DNA of 64,000 bases from Neobacillus sp. CF12 (GCF_030348765.1 NZ_JAUCEU010000007.1:5553501-5617500), one strand, 5' to 3'. Positions 17,589-25,521 are shown, counted from the stretch's first letter. Numbers and translations: made by a program. Notes: generated by a model from the sequence alone, not told the origin.

Positions 17589-18386
17589 ATGGCTAGGGAA
17601 CAACTTAAAGGAAAAAATATTGTTATTACCGGTGCATCAGGAGGAATAGGTGCGGAAATTGCCAAGCTATGCGGGCAAAGTGGCGCCAATCTTGTCCTAA
17701 TTGCACGGAGTATAGAAAAGCTGAAGCAGCTGCAAACGGATTTGCGGCAAAAGCATCAAGTAAGGGTCGATGTCTATCAACTAGATGTTTCAGACACGGA
17801 AAAAGTAAAAGATGTTTTTAGTGAAATAACCGCGAAAATTGACCATATTGATATTCTTGTAAATAATGCAGGTTTTGGCGTTTTCCGTGAAGCACATGAA
17901 GCAACCATGGATGAAATTAAAGGCATGTTTGATGTCAATGTTGTTGGACTGATGGCGTGCACAAGCATGGTGCTCCCGAAAATGCGTGAACGCCGCTTCG
18001 GTCATATTATTAATATTGCCTCCCAGGCGGGAAAAATCGCTACACCGAAGTCAAGTGTTTATTCAGCTACCAAGCATGCGGTTCTCGGCTATACCAATTC
18101 ACTTAGAATGGAACTTAGTGATTATAATGTTCGGGTAACATCTGTGAATCCGGGACCGATTGCAACCAACTTTTTTAACATCGCCGATGAAAAAGGTACG
18201 TATGTTAAAAATGTTCAAAAGTTTATGCTGCAGCCGGAGTATGTTGCGCAGAAAGTTGTCGATAGCATGCTTACGAAAACAAGAGAAATCAACCTGCCGC
18301 GCTGGATGAATATGGGCAGTGTCGTATATGTGCTTTTTCCAAGACTTTTCGAAACAATTGGAAAAAAGGCATTTAACAAAAAGTAA
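17589..18386 (+). CDS. yqjQ: Short-chain dehydrogenase/reductase (YqjQ)
   Basis: This 265-residue classical SDR has the cofactor motif TGASGGIG near residue 14, NNAG around residue 90, an active-site serine in IASQAG and the catalytic YSATK tetrad segment. It matches B. subtilis YqjQ in position and size. The alcohol or ketone substrate is unknown; the C-terminal stretch is typical of SDRs acting on lipid-like ketones, but this is only an inference. The start has GATTGAGGTG upstream. A 125-base region with possible secondary structure precedes it. Confidence 0.88.
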   Translation: MAREQLKGKNIVITGASGGIGAEIAKLCGQSGANLVLIARSIEKLKQLQTDLRQKHQVRVDVYQLDVSDTEKVKDVFSEITAKIDHIDILVNNAGFGVFREAHEATMDEIKGMFDVNVVGLMACTSMVLPKMRERRFGHIINIASQAGKIATPKSSVYSATKHAVLGYTNSLRMELSDYNVRVTSVNPGPIATNFFNIADEKGTYVKNVQKFMLQPEYVAQKVVDSMLTKTREINLPRWMNMGSVVYVLFPRLFETIGKKAFNKK

Positions 18387-18411
18387 AACCGCGACAGCGG
18401 TTTTACTTTTT
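18378..18411. terminator. Bidirectional terminator between yqjQ and yqzH
   Basis: AAAAAGTAAAACCGC pairs perfectly with its reverse complement around GACA, giving a 15-bp stem that carries T runs in both directions and overlaps the yqjQ stop codon. Confidence 0.9.
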
Positions 18412-18415
18412 GTTA

Positions 18416-18610
18416 TTACCCTGTTAAAAATTCGTATACCGTATCGTTTACAGCCTCGTATAAATCTACAGTTGGCTGATCTGCTTTCATTTGAATAATC
18501 CGATCCACAAGTTCCTCTAAATCTCCACTGGTCATTGGCAATAAATCTACTTCGGAATAATATTGTTTAAAGCAATTTTTTATCATTTTTATAATTAACT
18601 TTTTCTCCAT
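18416..18610 (-). CDS. yqzH: Small SOS-associated protein YqzH
   Basis: This 64-residue acidic protein has no domain I can assign, but its position, size and divergent arrangement with yqjW match B. subtilis YqzH. The ATG at 18610 has GAGGTG six bases upstream. Two LexA-type boxes lie in the 180-base gap it shares with yqjW, so it is probably damage-inducible. The C-terminal half (a DLEELVDRI helix and a DLYEAVNDTVYEFL helix) looks like a small helical bundle. Function unknown. Confidence 0.75.
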   Translation of the reverse strand: MEKKLIIKMIKNCFKQYYSEVDLLPMTSGDLEELVDRIIQMKADQPTVDLYEAVNDTVYEFLTG

Positions 18611-18686
18611 AACGGACACCTCAATCTCATTATATCGTTTTTTCCTCCGCCCAAATAACAACCTAGCAAAAAATTTCCATTGAATA

Positions 18687-18700
18687 CGAACGCATATTCG
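18687..18700. promoter_or_regulatory. LexA (SOS) box 1, yqzH/yqjW
   Basis: CGAACGCATATTCG matches the Bacillus consensus CGAAC-N4-GTTCG except for one base (ATTCG). Confidence 0.75.
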
Positions 18701-18723
18701 CTTAAGATGTGTATATAATATAA

Positions 18724-18737
18724 AGAACAAACGTTCG
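18724..18737. promoter_or_regulatory. LexA (SOS) box 2, yqjW
   Basis: AGAACAAACGTTCG matches CGAAC-N4-GTTCG except for the first base. It is 55 bases before the yqjW start and 37 bases from box 1 start to start. Confidence 0.8.
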
Positions 18738-18748
18738 TCAAAATAGTG

Positions 18749-18770
18749 TGTCTAGCTCCGGGCGCCCTCG
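18749..18770 (+). repeat. Truncated copy of a dispersed Bacillus intergenic repeat
   Basis: TGTCTAGCTCCGGGCGCC resembles the end of the hairpin repeat at 53119-53234 (whose complement begins TGTCTAGCTTCAGCGCC). Only this end is present, between the LexA box and the yqjW ribosome site. Confidence 0.55.
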
Positions 18771-18792
18771 CTTTTGAATTGGAGGAAAAGTC

Positions 18793-20052
18793 ATGGTTGA
18801 TTATAGCACGTTACCGCACAATCAAATTTTATGTGTTGACATGAAGAGCTTTTACGCAAGTTGTTCCGCTGTCATGCTTGGTCTTGATCCCTTGACTTGT
18901 TATTTAGCTGTGGCAGGTAACAAAGAACGTAATGGAAGTGTTGTGCTTGCCGCTTCACCGTGTTTGAAGAAAGAATTTGGAATTAAAACAGGTTCTAGGC
19001 TATTTGAGATTCCAGATGACCCGCGCATTCAAGTGGTCGAGCCAAAAATGGCAACGTATTTACGTATTTCTACGGAAATCACCCGCCTGTTTAATCGTTA
19101 TGTACCAAAGGAAGCGATTCATACGTATAGCGTTGATGAAAGTTTCATCAAGGTGGATGGAGTACTCCATTTGTGGGGAGATGCCTTTACGGTTGCCGCA
19201 AAAATAAAGAAAGATATCGAACGTGAATTTCAGCTTCCATGTGCGGTCGGAATTGGCCCTAATATGTTACTGTCGAAGCTTTGCCTCGATCTTGAAGCAA
19301 AGAAGCATGGAATCGCGGAATGGAAGTATGAGGATGTCCAGACAAAGCTTTGGAATGTTTCACCGTTAAGAGAAATGTGGGGGATTGGCAGGCGTGTTGA
19401 AAAAACATTAAATGGGATGGGCATTTTCACGGTTGGTCAATTGGCTCGATATGATTTAGAAGCGCTCGAAAAAAAATTCGGAATCATGGGCAATCAACTT
19501 TATCATCATGCTTGGGGAGTCGACCTTTCAGACTTGGGAGCGCCTCTTGTTGAGGGACAAATCAGCTTTGGAAAAAGCCAAATTCTTTTAAGAGATTATA
19601 AAGAGGAAGAAGAAATTAAGCATGTGATTTTAGAAATGTGTGAAGAAGTAGCCCGAAGAGCGAGATCCCGCCGTAAAGCCGGGAGAACCATTAGCCTTAG
19701 CATTGGGTATAGCCAAGATGAACTCGGCGGCGGTTTTCATCGCTCAAGAACTATCAAGCAGCCAACAAATGTAACGATGGACCTGTACCGCGTCTGCCTG
19801 GAATTATTCCATGAACATTATACCGGGAAAACAGTAAGGCAAATTGCAATTAGTATCGGAAACATCGTCGATGACCACGAGTTTCAGCTTGATCTTTTTG
19901 ACATGGGTGCGGTAAAGCGGCGAGAGCTGGGCTATGTGGTTGATTCTGTCCGCAGACGCTTTGGTTCAGGTTCCTTGTTACGGGCTGTTTCCTATACGGC
20001 AGCTGGAACCGCAAAGCACCGGGCCACGCTTGTGGGGGGGCATAAAAGATAA
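18793..20052 (+). CDS. yqjW: SOS-inducible Y-family DNA polymerase (YqjW/UvrX type)
   Basis: This 419-residue polymerase is distinct from dinB at 9763. It has the catalytic motifs CVDMKSFYASC and SVDESFI, a GIGRRVEKTL helix-hairpin-helix region, and a clamp-binding QLDLF at residues 365-369. It belongs to the UmuC-like branch found on Gram-positive chromosomes, phages and plasmids (YqjW, YozK, UvrX). Two LexA boxes lie upstream, so it is expected to be induced by DNA damage and to drive mutagenic bypass. The YolD-like gene follows after 26 bases, a typical pairing. The ribosome site is TTGGAGG. Confidence 0.93.
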   Translation: MVDYSTLPHNQILCVDMKSFYASCSAVMLGLDPLTCYLAVAGNKERNGSVVLAASPCLKKEFGIKTGSRLFEIPDDPRIQVVEPKMATYLRISTEITRLFNRYVPKEAIHTYSVDESFIKVDGVLHLWGDAFTVAAKIKKDIEREFQLPCAVGIGPNMLLSKLCLDLEAKKHGIAEWKYEDVQTKLWNVSPLREMWGIGRRVEKTLNGMGIFTVGQLARYDLEALEKKFGIMGNQLYHHAWGVDLSDLGAPLVEGQISFGKSQILLRDYKEEEEIKHVILEMCEEVARRARSRRKAGRTISLSIGYSQDELGGGFHRSRTIKQPTNVTMDLYRVCLELFHEHYTGKTVRQIAISIGNIVDDHEFQLDLFDMGAVKRRELGYVVDSVRRRFGSGSLLRAVSYTAAGTAKHRATLVGGHKR

Positions 20053-20078
20053 GAAATATTTAAGAGAGGGGGAGTCCA

Positions 20079-20414
20079 ATGATTCGCGACCGTGGAAGAA
20101 TCAAATGGGTTTCGATGATGCTTCCTGAGCATATTAAATTGCTTAGGGATTGGGTAAAAGAAGATCAGTATGAAGTAAAAAAAGAAATAGATGAGCAGCA
20201 GCTTGAACTTATGAATGCGACCTTATCTGAAGCAATCGAATTCGACCAATCCGTTACCATTACTCATTATCGAAATCAAAATTATGAACTTGTCATTGGG
20301 AAAATCCACTATTGGGACGAAATGACTGGGAGGCTTCATATTGTCGATCACTTTGAAGAAGTACACCGCATTCCGATTGCTGATATTGCAGATATCAGGA
20401 TAACGGATGTGTAA
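20079..20414 (+). CDS. yqjX: YolD-like protein (YqjX)
   Basis: The 111-residue protein is a YolD family member, with the typical opening DRGRIKW-SMMLPEH and the C-terminal YxxG-like strand segment ending in IPIADIADIRI. YolD-like proteins are almost always encoded next to UmuC-type polymerases, and it has been proposed that they play a UmuD-like accessory role; this is not settled. It follows yqjW in the same transcript (26-base gap, GAGGGGG ribosome site) and so shares the SOS control. A terminator follows. Confidence 0.9.
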   Translation: MIRDRGRIKWVSMMLPEHIKLLRDWVKEDQYEVKKEIDEQQLELMNATLSEAIEFDQSVTITHYRNQNYELVIGKIHYWDEMTGRLHIVDHFEEVHRIPIADIADIRITDV

Positions 20415-20420
20415 ACATCA

Positions 20421-20455
20421 AAAGAGCGTCTCCATTTTGGATACGCTCTTTTTGA
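20421..20455. terminator. Terminator between yqjX and the gentisate dioxygenase gene
   Basis: AAAAGAGCGTCTCC pairs with GGATACGCTCTTTT (one mismatch) around ATTTT. T runs follow in both orientations, fitting the convergent genes. Confidence 0.8.
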
Positions 20456-20459
20456 ATTT

Positions 20460-21584
20460 TTAACGGAAGTCCGCTTTAAATTCGCCAGTAACTTTTTGAT
20501 GGCCGTTGTTTTCTTCAAATGATTGCTCTTGTTCTAAGTCAAAACGGTTCATAATTGGTAAATCGTTGACTGAGAATAGGTAAGAGTCTTCTGATGCAGA
20601 GTGTTCATACCAAGCCCAGTTTGGAACAACGAAGTAATCGCCTTTTTTCCAATCAAAACGGATGCCATTAATGATTGTGTGACCTGAACCTTTGTGTACT
20701 TGGTAAACAGTTGAGTGTGTATGGCGTAATGCCTTTGTTTTAAAACCATGCGGCAAATGCTGCATTCTTGTGCCAAGCGTTGGGTTAGCGGGTTTACCTG
20801 TGGATGGGTTAATGTACTCTACAGCAAATCCATGGTGTGGGTCTGGATCGAATTCCATCAAGCCTTTAATTCCTTCTACTGTGCGATCCCATTTGTAATT
20901 TGCAAGGGGAGCAACTGTATATTTATCATCACCAACAGGACGAACCATCCCGCCGCGATAACGTCTCTCTGAAAAATTATCTGGAATATCTGGCTGCTGT
21001 AAACCATCTTCATAAGGTTCAAAGAACGTACCACCGATTGCGTAAATAGTAGGAATATCTAAGGCATCCATCCAATACATAGGCTCAGTCCCTAAATGTG
21101 CGTGCCCATGCCATAAATTTTTAGGAGTAATTAAAAAGTCACCTTCCTCCATAAAAATACGCTCACCCTGCACAATCGTATATGCGCCTGAACCTTCAGA
21201 AATGAAGCGCAATGCACTTTGTGAGTGACGGTGAGATGGCGCTTTTTCACCAGGCAATAACATTTGAACCGCTGCATAAATCGTTTGAGTAGTGGATCCC
21301 CATCCCCAAGGTTCACGATACGTTAAACCAGGATTTTGAAAATAAATAGCACGACGTTCCCCGCCACGATCAGGAGTGAAGATTTGTGCTGCTTCAGCCA
21401 TTTTCTTTTTGATTAATTCATCGCTCCAAAGATAAGCTTGTGCTTGAGGCTTTGGCGTTTTGTGCATAATTGTAGGAATAGCTTCCCATAGAGGTCCTAA
21501 GTTGTATTGTTGAATATCTCTTGTGTAATCGGTTACAATCGAACTTTTCATAAACTCTTGAACTTCTGGATTTACTTCAGCCAT
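20460..21584 (-). CDS. Gentisate 1,2-dioxygenase
   Basis: This 374-residue bicupin opens the gentisate ring to maleylpyruvate. The N-terminal cupin holds the iron ligands (PSHRHSQSALRF and the downstream HGH of NLWHGHAH), and a second cupin follows with RHTHSTVYQVHKGSG. Length and motifs match bacterial gentisate dioxygenases. The ATG at 21584 has AAAGGAG eight bases upstream; an in-frame start eight codons earlier lacks a ribosome site. It is the second gene of a minus-strand operon after the fumarylpyruvate hydrolase gene. 1-Hydroxy-2-naphthoate or salicylate dioxygenases are related, but the neighbouring genes point to gentisate. Confidence 0.93.
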   Translation of the reverse strand: MAEVNPEVQEFMKSSIVTDYTRDIQQYNLGPLWEAIPTIMHKTPKPQAQAYLWSDELIKKKMAEAAQIFTPDRGGERRAIYFQNPGLTYREPWGWGSTTQTIYAAVQMLLPGEKAPSHRHSQSALRFISEGSGAYTIVQGERIFMEEGDFLITPKNLWHGHAHLGTEPMYWMDALDIPTIYAIGGTFFEPYEDGLQQPDIPDNFSERRYRGGMVRPVGDDKYTVAPLANYKWDRTVEGIKGLMEFDPDPHHGFAVEYINPSTGKPANPTLGTRMQHLPHGFKTKALRHTHSTVYQVHKGSGHTIINGIRFDWKKGDYFVVPNWAWYEHSASEDSYLFSVNDLPIMNRFDLEQEQSFEENNGHQKVTGEFKADFR

Positions 21585-21661
21585 TTCACATTCTCCTTTA
21601 TTATTCAAATTAATAGAGAAAAGGGGAGCAGCCCATGCTGCTTGACCCCTTGCAAATCTAA

Positions 21662-22612
21662 TTAAACACTGGCTAGGACTTCTGTTGCCTTTACTTTATT
21701 TTCAAGGGCGCCAATTTGGTCGATTTCAATACGAACAACATCTCCATCTTTTAAAAATTGCGGAGGATTCATCGCAACTCCAACCCCTCCAGGAGTCCCT
21801 GTTAATACAACATCTCCTGGCTCTAACGTCATTAAATTTGATAAGAAAGCTACTAATTTTTGGACGGAGAATACTAGATTGGCAGTATTCGTTTTTTGAC
21901 GTACTTCACCATTTACTTTAAGAACAACATCTAAGCCAGATGGATTTTGTAATTCATCGGATGTTACTAAATATGGTCCCATTGGTGCACTGCCATCTAC
22001 GGTTTTTCCTTGTAACCATTGAAGTGTGCGTCGTTGGATATCACGATAAGTTACATCATTTGTAATGGTGTAACCTGCAACATAGTCTAATGCATCTTCT
22101 TCGGCAACATTGCGCGCTTGTTTGCCAACAACAAAGGTAAATTCTGCCTCATAGTCAAGTTGTTCAGAAATCGGATAGTGTGGAATATCGTCCTCAGGCC
22201 CCAAGATTGTATTGGCAAATTTAGCGAAAATAACTGGGTGTGATGGGAGTTCTCGACCCATTTCTAAAATGTGTTCGCGGTAGTTGTGACCAACACAAAT
22301 AATTTTGCCTGGCTTTTGAACAGGTGCTCCTACTTTAACTTCTTCGCGATTGTAAATTACTTTTTTATCAAAACTTTCAGGATTAGCAAGAATGAAATCG
22401 ATTGCATTTTGTGCAAGAATCAGCGATTCTTTACCACCTTGGTATAACTCGTCTGTATTTTCTGGCACATATGCTTTTGCGATTGCTTCGAATCTGTATT
22501 TTCCTTCTGCTTTTAATTGGGCTTGGTAGGCATAGTTTAAGTCGATTACCTGGTTGTCAACGATTGCCCCTGCACGTGTATGCCCAGCGACCGTATAATT
22601 AATAAGTTTCAT
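21662..22612 (-). CDS. Fumarylacetoacetate hydrolase-family protein, probable fumarylpyruvate hydrolase
   Basis: The 316-residue protein has the FAH catalytic fold in its C-terminal two thirds, including CVGHNYREH, the metal-binding YEAEFTFVVG and the GTPGGVG loop. In the gentisate route this enzyme splits fumarylpyruvate to fumarate and pyruvate. The start at 22612 has AGGAGG upstream. It is the first gene of the minus-strand unit with gentisate dioxygenase, behind a strong sigma-A type promoter and a palindrome. Some FAH proteins cleave maleylpyruvate directly, which would make the isomerase dispensable; sequence alone cannot decide that here. Confidence 0.9.
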   Translation of the reverse strand: MKLINYTVAGHTRAGAIVDNQVIDLNYAYQAQLKAEGKYRFEAIAKAYVPENTDELYQGGKESLILAQNAIDFILANPESFDKKVIYNREEVKVGAPVQKPGKIICVGHNYREHILEMGRELPSHPVIFAKFANTILGPEDDIPHYPISEQLDYEAEFTFVVGKQARNVAEEDALDYVAGYTITNDVTYRDIQRRTLQWLQGKTVDGSAPMGPYLVTSDELQNPSGLDVVLKVNGEVRQKTNTANLVFSVQKLVAFLSNLMTLEPGDVVLTGTPGGVGVAMNPPQFLKDGDVVRIEIDQIGALENKVKATEVLASV

Positions 22613-22638
22613 GATTGTCCTCCTCATACTCACTATTT

Positions 22639-22653
22639 GTGAAACTAGTTCAC
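22639..22653. promoter_or_regulatory. Candidate IclR operator in front of the gentisate dioxygenase operon
   Basis: GTGAAACTAGTTCAC is a near-palindrome centred on ACTAGT and sits just downstream of the promoter, where a repressor would block transcription. Its core GAAACTAGTTC resembles the GAACATTGTTC palindrome upstream of the hydroxylase gene. Confidence 0.5.
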
Positions 22654-22665
22654 TATTTATAAAAA

Positions 22666-22694
22666 ATATTAATGGGTTTTAACAAAATTGTCAA
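22666..22694 (-). promoter_or_regulatory. Sigma-A type promoter of the FAH-gentisate dioxygenase operon
   Basis: On the minus strand a consensus TTGACA (complement of 22689-22694) is 17 bases from TAATAT (complement of 22666-22671). Confidence 0.75.
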
Positions 22695-22714
22695 TATTAT
22701 TTGTTTTCAGAAAT

Positions 22715-23479
22715 CTATTTCTTGAAACCGAAATATTCCGAAATTTCTTTTGCGACATTGAGAACATATTGTCCAATGTGATGGTCGGCAGTTTTTGGTA
22801 CTGTCTCAGTAATACCAACGATGGTAATGGCACCGAGCAGTTCATTATTGAAATTTAATATCGGGACACTAAAAGATGAGACATGATTAATTAGCGGTTC
22901 CGTTTTCGATGCAAAAAACAATGCTCTTGTTTTTTCTATTTCCCCTTGAAATTGCTTTATTTTACTTTTAGTGAGCTTCGATAATTCTGCTTCTTTCCAT
23001 TCCTTCGTAATGACATCTTTTTCAAAGGCAGAAAAAACGACTCCAGTAGAAGAAGAGAGCGGCAAGTGTGTCCCCATTTGTGCACCGATATTTATTCCAT
23101 AATCTGCACTTAAAATAAATGAAATTAATGGTCCCTTTATAGAAGGAACAGCTAGTAAAACTGTTAGATTCGTGTTCTCAGTAATCTTTTTGAAATAAGG
23201 AATAACCACTTCAATTAAAGAAGATTGGCCTAAAGCAACATTTCCTAACTGAACTAATTTGTGTCCAAGTGTATAGGTGTTTGTATGAGGATTTCGAGAG
23301 ATTAATCCAAATTGGCATAGTGTTGCCAAATATTTATATAAATTGCCTTTTGTCATAGAGGTTCGGTTTTGAATATCAGTAAATTTTAGAGGCACTTTAT
23401 CCATTGCTAAGATTTCTAATATGTTTAACCCAATTTGTAAGGACTGTATACCGGCGGCTTTCGTTTCAGTTGTCATCAT
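22715..23479 (-). CDS. IclR-family transcriptional regulator of the gentisate genes
   Basis: The 254-residue protein has an N-terminal winged helix-turn-helix (about residues 12-70; SLQIGLNILEILA, then FTDIQNRTSMTKGNLYKYLATL) and a C-terminal effector-binding domain, the IclR layout. It lies between the hydrolase-dioxygenase operon and the divergent hydroxylase gene, so it most likely controls both, with 3-hydroxybenzoate, gentisate or a later intermediate as effector. IclR proteins can repress or activate; which applies here cannot be told. The start has GGGGGATC upstream. Confidence 0.9.
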   Translation of the reverse strand: MMTTETKAAGIQSLQIGLNILEILAMDKVPLKFTDIQNRTSMTKGNLYKYLATLCQFGLISRNPHTNTYTLGHKLVQLGNVALGQSSLIEVVIPYFKKITENTNLTVLLAVPSIKGPLISFILSADYGINIGAQMGTHLPLSSSTGVVFSAFEKDVITKEWKEAELSKLTKSKIKQFQGEIEKTRALFFASKTEPLINHVSSFSVPILNFNNELLGAITIVGITETVPKTADHHIGQYVLNVAKEISEYFGFKK

Positions 23480-23560
23480 GATCCCCCTTTATTAATTTGA
23501 TTTTGGACATTGTGCAGAAATGTTGGTTAAAAGAAATTTCAGAATTTAAAAATTTTTTTA

Positions 23561-23588
23561 TTGACGAAATGATGAAAAATGATTTAAA
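23561..23588 (+). promoter_or_regulatory. Putative promoter of the 3-hydroxybenzoate hydroxylase gene
   Basis: TTGACG (23561-23566) and TTTAAA (23583-23588) are 16 bases apart in the iclR-hydroxylase gap. The -10 match is weak, which is common for activated promoters. Confidence 0.5.
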
Positions 23589-23601
23589 GTTTACTTATCA
23601 G

Positions 23602-23612
23602 GAACATTGTTC
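23602..23612. promoter_or_regulatory. Candidate IclR operator in front of the hydroxylase gene
   Basis: GAACATTGTTC, with flanking G and T, is an 11-base palindrome just downstream of the putative -10 box. It shares eight of eleven positions with the palindrome core at 22641-22651. Confidence 0.5.
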
Positions 23613-23654
23613 TCTATTTGTAGAAAATAATAACCTAATTAGGAGGGATTTTCA

Positions 23655-24848
23655 ATGACTAATATAAGCGATATTATTGTAGTAGGTGGAGGAATCGGTG
23701 GTTTAGCAGCAGCTCTATCAATCCAGGAAACTGGTAAATCGGTGGCGATTTTTGAGCAAGCACCTGAATTTGGAGAAGTAGGTGCCGGTATTCAGTTGGC
23801 ACCTAATGCATTAGAAGTTTTAGACCGTCTAGGAGTAAAGGAAGAAATATTAAAATATGCGGTATTACCAAAACGTCTCGTTCTAAAAGATGTTTATACC
23901 GCAAAAGAATTAGCAACGCTTGATTTAGGGGAAGGTTTCCAAAAAGAATTCGGCCAGCCATATATCGTATTGCATCGATCTGATTTACACAGAGTTCTTT
24001 ATGAAGCATGTCAAAAAAGCAGCAATATCAAATTCTTTACAAATCAAACGATTCAAACAGCAGAACAAAATGGAGATACGGTAACCATTGTCAACCAAAA
24101 TGGTGAAACGTTTAGTACAGAAGCAGTTATTGGTGCAGATGGAGTAAAATCAAACATGCGTAAGCAACTGATTGATGACAAACCAGTAAACTCTGCCTAT
24201 GTAGCCTATCGTGGAACGATTCCAATCGAAGAAGTGTCTACTAACGCAAACTTAGACCTAGATGATGTCATCATGTGGATTGGACCAAACCTGCATATGG
24301 TACAATATCCGGTTCGTCGTGGAGAGCTTTATAACCAAGTAGTAGTATTTAAATCCTATGATGCTACTGTTGAAGACTGGGGAACTCCAGAAGAAATGGC
24401 ACGTCGTTTTGAAAATTGTCATCCAAAAGTTGAAAACGCTTTAACTTACATTAACCGTCAATTCCGTTGGCAAATGTATGACCGTGAACCAATCGACAAC
24501 TGGACAACAGGCAAAATTACGCTATTGGGAGACTCAGGTCATGCAATGCTTCAATATTTAGCTCAAGGCGGCGTTCAAGCACTTGAAGATGCGTTTGTAT
24601 TAGGTGAGAAATTAAAAGAACATAATTCATACGAAGAAGCATTTAACGCATATCAAGAAATTCGTATTCCACGTTCTGCAGTGGTACAAGGTTCAGCACG
24701 CAGATGGGGTGAAATTATTCACGCGGAGGATCCAACTGCACTTGCACTTCGTAACTTTATTTTTGAAAATCACAAACCAACGGATTATAAGGTTGTCGAT
24801 TTCCTATATGGCTATTTCAAGAAAAATTACCAGCGTGTAAATTGCTAA
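23655..24848 (+). CDS. FAD-dependent monooxygenase, probable 3-hydroxybenzoate 6-hydroxylase
   Basis: This 397-residue class A flavoprotein hydroxylase has the FAD-binding GGGIGG (10-16 region), a DG motif in GADGVKSNMR and the ribityl-binding GD motif in LLGDSGHAM near residue 295. It belongs to the salicylate/3-hydroxybenzoate hydroxylase group. Next to gentisate dioxygenase, para-hydroxylation of 3-hydroxybenzoate to gentisate (2,5-dihydroxybenzoate) with NADH is the best assignment; salicylate 5-hydroxylation is usually done by a different multi-component enzyme. GDSGHAM replaces the more common GDAAH form. AGGAGGG precedes the ATG. Confidence 0.88.
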   Translation: MTNISDIIVVGGGIGGLAAALSIQETGKSVAIFEQAPEFGEVGAGIQLAPNALEVLDRLGVKEEILKYAVLPKRLVLKDVYTAKELATLDLGEGFQKEFGQPYIVLHRSDLHRVLYEACQKSSNIKFFTNQTIQTAEQNGDTVTIVNQNGETFSTEAVIGADGVKSNMRKQLIDDKPVNSAYVAYRGTIPIEEVSTNANLDLDDVIMWIGPNLHMVQYPVRRGELYNQVVVFKSYDATVEDWGTPEEMARRFENCHPKVENALTYINRQFRWQMYDREPIDNWTTGKITLLGDSGHAMLQYLAQGGVQALEDAFVLGEKLKEHNSYEEAFNAYQEIRIPRSAVVQGSARRWGEIIHAEDPTALALRNFIFENHKPTDYKVVDFLYGYFKKNYQRVNC

Positions 24849-24869
24849 TTTACAACTTTTCGCAAAAAT

Positions 24870-24900
24870 AAATGCGTTAGAGTTAACTCTAGCGCATTTT
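24870..24900 (+). terminator. Hairpin after the hydroxylase gene
   Basis: AATGCGTTAGAG pairs with CTCTAGCGCATT (one G-T) around TTAA, followed by TT and A-rich sequence. It may attenuate rather than stop transcription before the DinB-family gene 40 bases later. Confidence 0.7.
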
Positions 24901-24940
24901 AAAATTTATATATTACGTGAATTGGAGGAGGACCTATTTT

Positions 24941-25435
24941 ATGGCAACAGCAGTACTGAATGAAAAAGTGGAAACTTTTAAAAAGAGCATAGAAGATATT
25001 GCAGCGGTATTGAAAAATACGGAAGAGACGGCGCTTTTCATTAAACCTTCGGAAAATGAATGGTCAGCGATGCAAATTGTATCTCATATTTTAGAGGCAG
25101 TTGAATTTTGGGTTGCAGATTTGGAAGCACTGCTAGTTGTTCCCGGTGCAAAATGGGGACGCAATCATGAACATGTACGTCGGTTAGTTGCAGTAGATGA
25201 AAACGTGGTATCTCGTATTAAGAAAGATGATGCCATAACTGCGCTACAAAACTTGGTCCCAAAGGTGGAGGCAGCACTTGTAAAAGTGAACGCAGAGGAT
25301 TTAGTAAAGACAGCTCCAAGCTATAATCCTAACTTTGACGGAAAACCGTTATCCTTTTTAGTCGACCATTTAATCGTTAAGCACGTAACTGGACATTACG
25401 GGCAAATTGTACGCCATTTAGAAAAAGTTAGATAA
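24941..25435 (+). CDS. DinB-superfamily metal/thiol transferase fold protein, candidate maleylpyruvate isomerase
   Basis: The 164-residue protein has the DinB/YfiT four-helix fold signature: His49 in IVSHILEAVEFW and the HxxxH pair His148 and His152 in KHVTGHYGQIVRHL, the three metal ligands of the superfamily. It is unrelated to DNA polymerase DinB. The superfamily includes mycothiol-dependent maleylpyruvate isomerase in actinobacteria and bacillithiol S-transferases in Bacillus. Located right after the hydroxylase gene in a cluster otherwise lacking the isomerase step, it is the best candidate for a bacillithiol-dependent maleylpyruvate isomerase. The ATG at 24941 has TTGGAGGAGG upstream. 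The fold is well supported; the function is inference. Confidence 0.75.
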   Translation: MATAVLNEKVETFKKSIEDIAAVLKNTEETALFIKPSENEWSAMQIVSHILEAVEFWVADLEALLVVPGAKWGRNHEHVRRLVAVDENVVSRIKKDDAITALQNLVPKVEAALVKVNAEDLVKTAPSYNPNFDGKPLSFLVDHLIVKHVTGHYGQIVRHLEKVR

Positions 25436-25447
25436 GTTAAAAAAAGC

Positions 25448-25484
25448 AAAAACAGACTGACCCTTGACTTGGGCAGTCTGTTTT
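25448..25484. terminator. Terminator after the DinB-family gene
   Basis: AAAAACAGACTG-CCC pairs with GGG-CAGTCTGTTTT in a long stem; T and A tracts allow function in both directions before convergent yqkD. Confidence 0.8.
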
Positions 25485-25521
25485 GATGAAACGCAGATAA
25501 ATGAAATATCTATATCCCAAA

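Noticed and set aside
24941..25435. DinB-family gene as DNA polymerase IV
   Set aside because: The shared name is accidental: this protein has the YfiT/DinB four-helix metal-binding fold and no polymerase motifs.
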